A stretch of 64,000 nucleotides of DNA from Candidatus Zhuqueibacterota bacterium. GTDB taxonomy: Bacteria > Zhuqueibacterota > Zhuqueibacteria > Zhuqueibacterales > Zhuqueibacteraceae. The DNA lies in NCBI GenBank assembly GCA_022616415.1, contig JAKEEU010000040.1, positions 1-64,000 of the forward strand. The letters are read 5' to 3'. The translations under genes were made by a program, and so were the position numbers. The notes under the pieces are model-generated. The model worked only from the letters and a program-made list of their open reading frames with translations, had not been told where the DNA came from and did no database searches. Shown piece after piece: positions 60,632 to 64,000 of the stretch. Position 1 is the stretch's first letter. Every line of letters starts with the position of its first letter.

Positions 60632-62048
60632 TTTGCGTCTCTTGCAGCCGTTTTTTCAAGTACTCGATTTTGTCCCGGTAATTGCGGTTGCTCGGCTCCT
60701 TCTTGCTCAACAATTCAAAAACGCCGATAGCTTTGGTGTATTGGCCCTGCGCAGCATAAATTTCCCCAAGCGTCGGCGTGACGATTTTCTCACGTTCGCT
60801 GGCGGACGGCGGGGTGGGCTCGTCGCCGTTGAAATCGGCGAGCGTTCGGCCGCGGCGCACCGGCATGCGCGTTGATGCTACCGTACGTGGAATCAGCCGC
60901 GCCAAGGCTTTGCTTTTCTCGGGTTCCGGCCTATCCATATCCAAATTTACCGGCAGTGGTTTGATCGGGGTGGCGTCGCCGGAATCAACCGGCGCCGGCG
61001 GCACTTCATCAAAATCCAAATCAAAGTCCACCGGCCGGGGTTGAATTCGTGACGGCTCGCTTGGCACTTGCATGGATGCTTCATCCGCCTCATCAGCATC
61101 GGCGTCGAAACCGTCATTGGCAGGCGGCGCCGGCGGCTCGTAACGCAAATACGCGGTCTGGTTGACGTCATTGCGAGGCTGCGGCCACTCTGCCGCATTC
61201 AAATCTTCATCATCGGCGAAATCGGCTGTTTCAGCTTCGGCTTGGTCTTCGGGTGAATAGCCGGCGGGCTTGGCGGGTTTATCCGGCCCAGACAGCTTGG
61301 AGGGTTTTTCGTCCAGCACCTCGTCTTGAAAAATATCATCGAGAATATAAGAAAATCGTTCTTCGTCGGCTTCGGGAAGTGGACGGCTCGGAGGTTCGGG
61401 CGCCGCGGCGGCGTAATCCGGCTCCCGCGCTTGCTCAAACTCGATCGGCGAGATTGCTTCCGGTTCGGGAGAGGAAGGCGTTTCGTAGCGGAGGAAATCA
61501 CCCTCTCCCACTCCGGTTGAAGTCAGAAAATCGTCGTCAAAGGCCGGCGGCGCACTGAGAGGCGGCGGGGCGAAAGGAGTTTCCTTCGCCGGTTTTATTG
61601 CCGGTCGAATGGCCAGCGCCGGCGCTTTTTCGCCTTTGGCGCGGTTCGCAAATTCTTCGACCAAAGCTTTCACTGCTTTGTCCAGCGGGTCGATCTGCAA
61701 AATTTTGCGATAGCTCATCTCGCAGGTGTTATCCCAACCGATTTCGCGCATCAAATCGCCGTAATGTTTGTGCGCCGCCAGGTATTGGGGATCGAACAAC
61801 AGAACCCGCTTAAATTCCTTTTCCGCCTGGTCAAAAAGCTTTTTTTGCAAATAGCATTTGCCGAGAACCATGTGGCCGGTCACGTAATACGGATGCCGGC
61901 GAATGCCCTCTTCGCAAAGCTGAATGGCTTCGTCAAGCCGGCCCTGCTGCATGAGGGCCTCGGCGACGCGGCCGAACGTCAATGAGTTGGGGTTCTGCTG
62001 CAGCAGAACTTGCAAGGATTCCAAGCCCCCGACTTCTTCAGTTGCCAT
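60621..62048 (-). CDS. TPR protein with a long acidic/proline-rich linker
   Basis: The 475-residue protein has N-terminal TPRs at about 10-150 (FGRVAEALMQQGRLDEAIQL, AHKHYGDLMREIGWDNTCEM). A low-complexity linker of about 240 residues follows, rich in Pro, Glu, Asp and Ala, and one C-terminal TPR-like helix pair ends the protein (LGEIYAAQGQYTKAIGVFEL). No signal peptide is seen. It overlaps its neighbours by 11 bases on both sides and so is coupled to the glycosyltransferase before it and the peptidase after it. Function unknown. Confidence 0.8.
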   Translation of the reverse strand: MATEEVGGLESLQVLLQQNPNSLTFGRVAEALMQQGRLDEAIQLCEEGIRRHPYYVTGHMVLGKCYLQKKLFDQAEKEFKRVLLFDPQYLAAHKHYGDLMREIGWDNTCEMSYRKILQIDPLDKAVKALVEEFANRAKGEKAPALAIRPAIKPAKETPFAPPPLSAPPAFDDDFLTSTGVGEGDFLRYETPSSPEPEAISPIEFEQAREPDYAAAAPEPPSRPLPEADEERFSYILDDIFQDEVLDEKPSKLSGPDKPAKPAGYSPEDQAEAETADFADDEDLNAAEWPQPRNDVNQTAYLRYEPPAPPANDGFDADADEADEASMQVPSEPSRIQPRPVDFDLDFDEVPPAPVDSGDATPIKPLPVNLDMDRPEPEKSKALARLIPRTVASTRMPVRRGRTLADFNGDEPTPPSASEREKIVTPTLGEIYAAQGQYTKAIGVFELLSKKEPSNRNYRDKIEYLKKRLQETQNAG

Positions 62049-63579
62049 AACGCATGCTCTCTAACAAGTTTATTTTGTTTAAAAAAGCCGTTTCAACGCG
62101 GCGCCACCAATACTGTTTGAAAGACATATACGCAATAAAACCGTATCCCAAACCATATAATGTTTGAAACGGAATCGCCGCCAGCTCGCCGTAATAAAGC
62201 GCGACGCCGACGCCGGTGAAGCAATAAAGGGCCAACAGCGCTTCAGCGAAGCCGGTCTGCAAGCCGCGGCGCCAAAGCTCGCGGGTTTTGAAATATTTTT
62301 TGTCCCAAAAATGATCGGCGCGGCTTTCGAGGCGATACTTGGGCGTCCGCAAAAACTCGCTGCGGCGGTTGAACAGGCCCAGCAGAATCGCGCGCGTGTT
62401 GTTGGCCGAAAGCCCCATGCTGCCGGCCATGAACAGCGGAAAAAACGCAATGCGCCGTCGCCAGTCGGAATAACACTCACGCGCCGCGGTCAAATACATC
62501 AGAAACGAGCCGAAAAAAGCCAGCACGAAAACCGAAATGACCGCGAAATACAACGTATGGTCGTTGGCGCTTAGGTTTTTGATCACCACCAACGGCAGGT
62601 TCAATATCCCGACGATCAGGATGAACGGAAAAACGAGATTGTTGGTCAAATGCACGGTCGATTGCAATTTGACCTTTAATGGCAAAGGCGAGCGCCAGAG
62701 CTGCGGCAAAATTTTTTTGGCGGTTTCGATGGCGCCCTTCGTCCAACGAAATTGCTGCGCTTTGACGCCGCCGATCTCGGCCGGCAGCTCGGCGGGGCAA
62801 ACCGTGTCCGGCAAAAAAACGAACTTCCAGCCGCGCAGTTGGGCGCGATAGCTCAAGTCAAGATCTTCCGTCAGCGTGTCATCGGCCCAGTTGCCGGCAT
62901 CGAGGATGCATTCGCGGCGCCACACGCCCGCGGTGCCGTTGAAGTTGATAAAGTATCCCGCGCGGTTGCGCGCCGTTTGCTCGACGGCGAAATGGCCGTC
63001 CAAGCCGATGGCTTGCGCGCGCGTCAGCACGGAATAGCTGAAGTTCAAATGGCCCCAACGTGTTTGCACCACGCCGGTTTTAGGATCGTGAAAATAGGGC
63101 AGCGTCTTTTTTAAAAAATCCCGGGGCGGCACGAAATCGGCGTCAAAGATGGCGATGAAATCACCCGTCGCAGCCGCCAAGCCCTCGCGCAGCGCGCCGG
63201 CCTTGAATCCCTCGCGATGCTCGCGGTGCAACAGCTTGATTTGAAAGCCCTGCTGCCGATAATGCTCGACCTGGTTTTGCGCGAGGCGCGAAGTTTCGTC
63301 AGTCGAGTCATCCAAAATTTGAATCTCCAGCAAATGCCGGGGATAATCCATTTCGCAAACGGCGCGGATGAGGCGCTCGATCACGTAGACTTCATTGAAA
63401 ACCGGCAATTGCACCGTCACCCTTGGCAAATCTTGCAGCGGCAACGGCACTTTGCCGGCGCGCGCGCGATACTTGTTGAACAAATACACCATGACGTAAC
63501 CGTGCGAGCCGAAGACAAAAAGAATGCACAACGAGGCAAAATACAGAACGAGAATGCCCGATTCTAAAATGCTTTCCAT
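62038..63579 (-). CDS. Membrane family 2 glycosyltransferase (cellulose/glucosylceramide-synthase-like)
   Basis: The start is placed at ATG 63579 (MESILESGILVLYFASLCIL); a longer in-frame start exists at 63621. The 513-residue protein has an N-terminal membrane helix and a processive-type GT2 core with DDSTDET, FDADFVPP, TEDLDLSYR and QQFRW (the D, D, TED, QxxRW set). Several membrane helices follow (about 320-480). It probably makes or extends a membrane or surface glycan or glycolipid. It lies downstream of the lptE-like gene. Confidence 0.9.
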   Translation of the reverse strand: MESILESGILVLYFASLCILFVFGSHGYVMVYLFNKYRARAGKVPLPLQDLPRVTVQLPVFNEVYVIERLIRAVCEMDYPRHLLEIQILDDSTDETSRLAQNQVEHYRQQGFQIKLLHREHREGFKAGALREGLAAATGDFIAIFDADFVPPRDFLKKTLPYFHDPKTGVVQTRWGHLNFSYSVLTRAQAIGLDGHFAVEQTARNRAGYFINFNGTAGVWRRECILDAGNWADDTLTEDLDLSYRAQLRGWKFVFLPDTVCPAELPAEIGGVKAQQFRWTKGAIETAKKILPQLWRSPLPLKVKLQSTVHLTNNLVFPFILIVGILNLPLVVIKNLSANDHTLYFAVISVFVLAFFGSFLMYLTAARECYSDWRRRIAFFPLFMAGSMGLSANNTRAILLGLFNRRSEFLRTPKYRLESRADHFWDKKYFKTRELWRRGLQTGFAEALLALYCFTGVGVALYYGELAAIPFQTLYGLGYGFIAYMSFKQYWWRRVETAFLNKINLLESMRYGN

Positions 63580-63680
63580 ACTTGCTAGACTAATCCGCTC
63601 CTCTCCGGCAATAAACTGCAACCAAAAAAAGTAATAAAAACAGAGGTAAAGTGCAACTTATTTTTGCTTTAATAATGCCT

Positions 63681-63706
63681 TTTCGTTGCGGTTCCCTTTT
63701 CGTTGC
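63681..63706 (+). repeat. TTTCGTTGC dispersed repeat, copy 3
   Basis: TTTCGTTGCGGTTCCC followed by TTTTCGTTGC differs from copy 1 (41474-41499) by one base. It lies between the lptE-like gene and the membrane glycosyltransferase. Confidence 0.65.
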
Positions 63707-63733
63707 AAAATCGAAATATTTTCCAACGTGCCA

Positions 63734-63750
63734 CCAGTCGGGCCGACTGG
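63734..63750. repeat. Palindrome CCAGTCGGGCCGACTGG at a stop codon
   Basis: It is identical to 23294-23310. The adjoining GTTAC gives the TAA stop (63754-63752) of the lptE-like gene, exactly as at the EVE gene. Confidence 0.7.
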
Positions 63751-63751
63751 G

Positions 63752-64000
63752 TTACCATCCCGACACGGTTTTGTTGAGCGCTTCGTTGGCGATCTTGCGA
63801 ATGGCCTCGTCAATCGCGGCTTGCCGGTCGGGAGGGGTATAATCGCCAAATTGGGTGATTTGCGCTTCCCAGACGGCTTTCTTTTTTTTCAAATCTTCAT
63901 ACTTCATGTCGACTGTCAGGAAAAGCCTGATTTTCTGCACGGTTTGGTTTTGGTCATAAACGCCGGCGCGTTCTTCCACGCGCAGCAGGGTGCCGAGCAA
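63752..64000 (-). CDS. lptE: LptE-like LPS-assembly lipoprotein, C-terminal part
   Basis: The visible 83 codons run in from the right edge. They read GTLLRVEERAGVYDQNQTVQ, TVDMKYEDLKKKKAVWEAQI and ending IRKIANEALNKTVSGW. This is the C-terminal half of the LptE family of outer-membrane lipoproteins, which plug the LptD barrel and help insert lipopolysaccharide; it fits the lpx genes in this window. The signal peptide and lipobox lie beyond the window. The stop codon is formed at the edge of a palindromic repeat. Confidence 0.75.
   Translation of the reverse strand: MLGTLLRVEERAGVYDQNQTVQKIRLFLTVDMKYEDLKKKKAVWEAQITQFGDYTPPDRQAAIDEAIRKIANEALNKTVSGW

Noticed and set aside
1..64000. tRNA or rRNA genes
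   Set aside because: I looked for cloverleaf-like arms and conserved rRNA stretches in the intergenic gaps by eye and found none; a tRNAscan or Infernal run would be decisive.

Overview
The window reads as a chromosomal piece of a Gram-negative, FCB-type bacterium, most like the uncultured KSB1/Calditrichota-type lineages. The evidence is lipid A genes (lpxB, lpxK), an LptE-like lipoprotein, two Omp85-type barrels, a TonB-dependent receptor, a secreted DUF4331 protein ending in a type IX secretion (Por/FlgD-like) sorting domain, a GWxTD-domain protein and many TPR proteins. The lineage call is inferred from gene content only. No rRNA, tRNA or CRISPR array was seen.

Left part (1-13 kb): the start of an IS1380-type transposase; a 2767-residue exported protein with a TolB-like propeller, TPRs and two CHAT protease domains, the first lacking its catalytic cysteine; a candidate free-standing small RNA at 8870-8964; broken or patchy genes (DUF3800 fragment, DUF1566 protein); and two lipoproteins (DUF1318 and CsgG-like). 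At 13-18.5 kb an aldehyde dehydrogenase, two SDR oxidoreductases and a glutamine-synthetase-like ligase suggest amine or polyamine catabolism by gamma-glutamylation.

The accessory region (18.5-27.7 kb) holds twin 18-bp palindromic operators before a truncated ATPase that is fused tail to tail with a truncated CHAT-TM-PEGA gene. Next comes an iterated array of EVE-domain genes and a small unknown gene, with dead copies and an inserted xisH-xisI pair. Last is an AT-rich two-gene module of an N6-adenine methyltransferase and an overlapping metallo-beta-lactamase-fold hydrolase, a candidate modification/defence system with its own consensus promoter.

From 28 kb the sequence is mostly core: HerA-like ATPase, TonB receptor, TPR protein, DUF4331 protein, Omp85 pair, rsmE, a PIN toxin pair, lysA, rtcA, an NtrC-type regulator, lipid A and membrane-lipid genes (interrupted by a third CHAT gene), an SDR, a sugar epimerase-like protein, a frameshifted GWxTD gene, an MntA/HepT pair, plsC, glycosyltransferases, an AAA ATPase, and an operon lptE - GT2 - TPR - M24 peptidase. 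Several families of short palindromic or short-period repeats are scattered between genes. Some supply stop codons, and one lies in frame inside lpxK.
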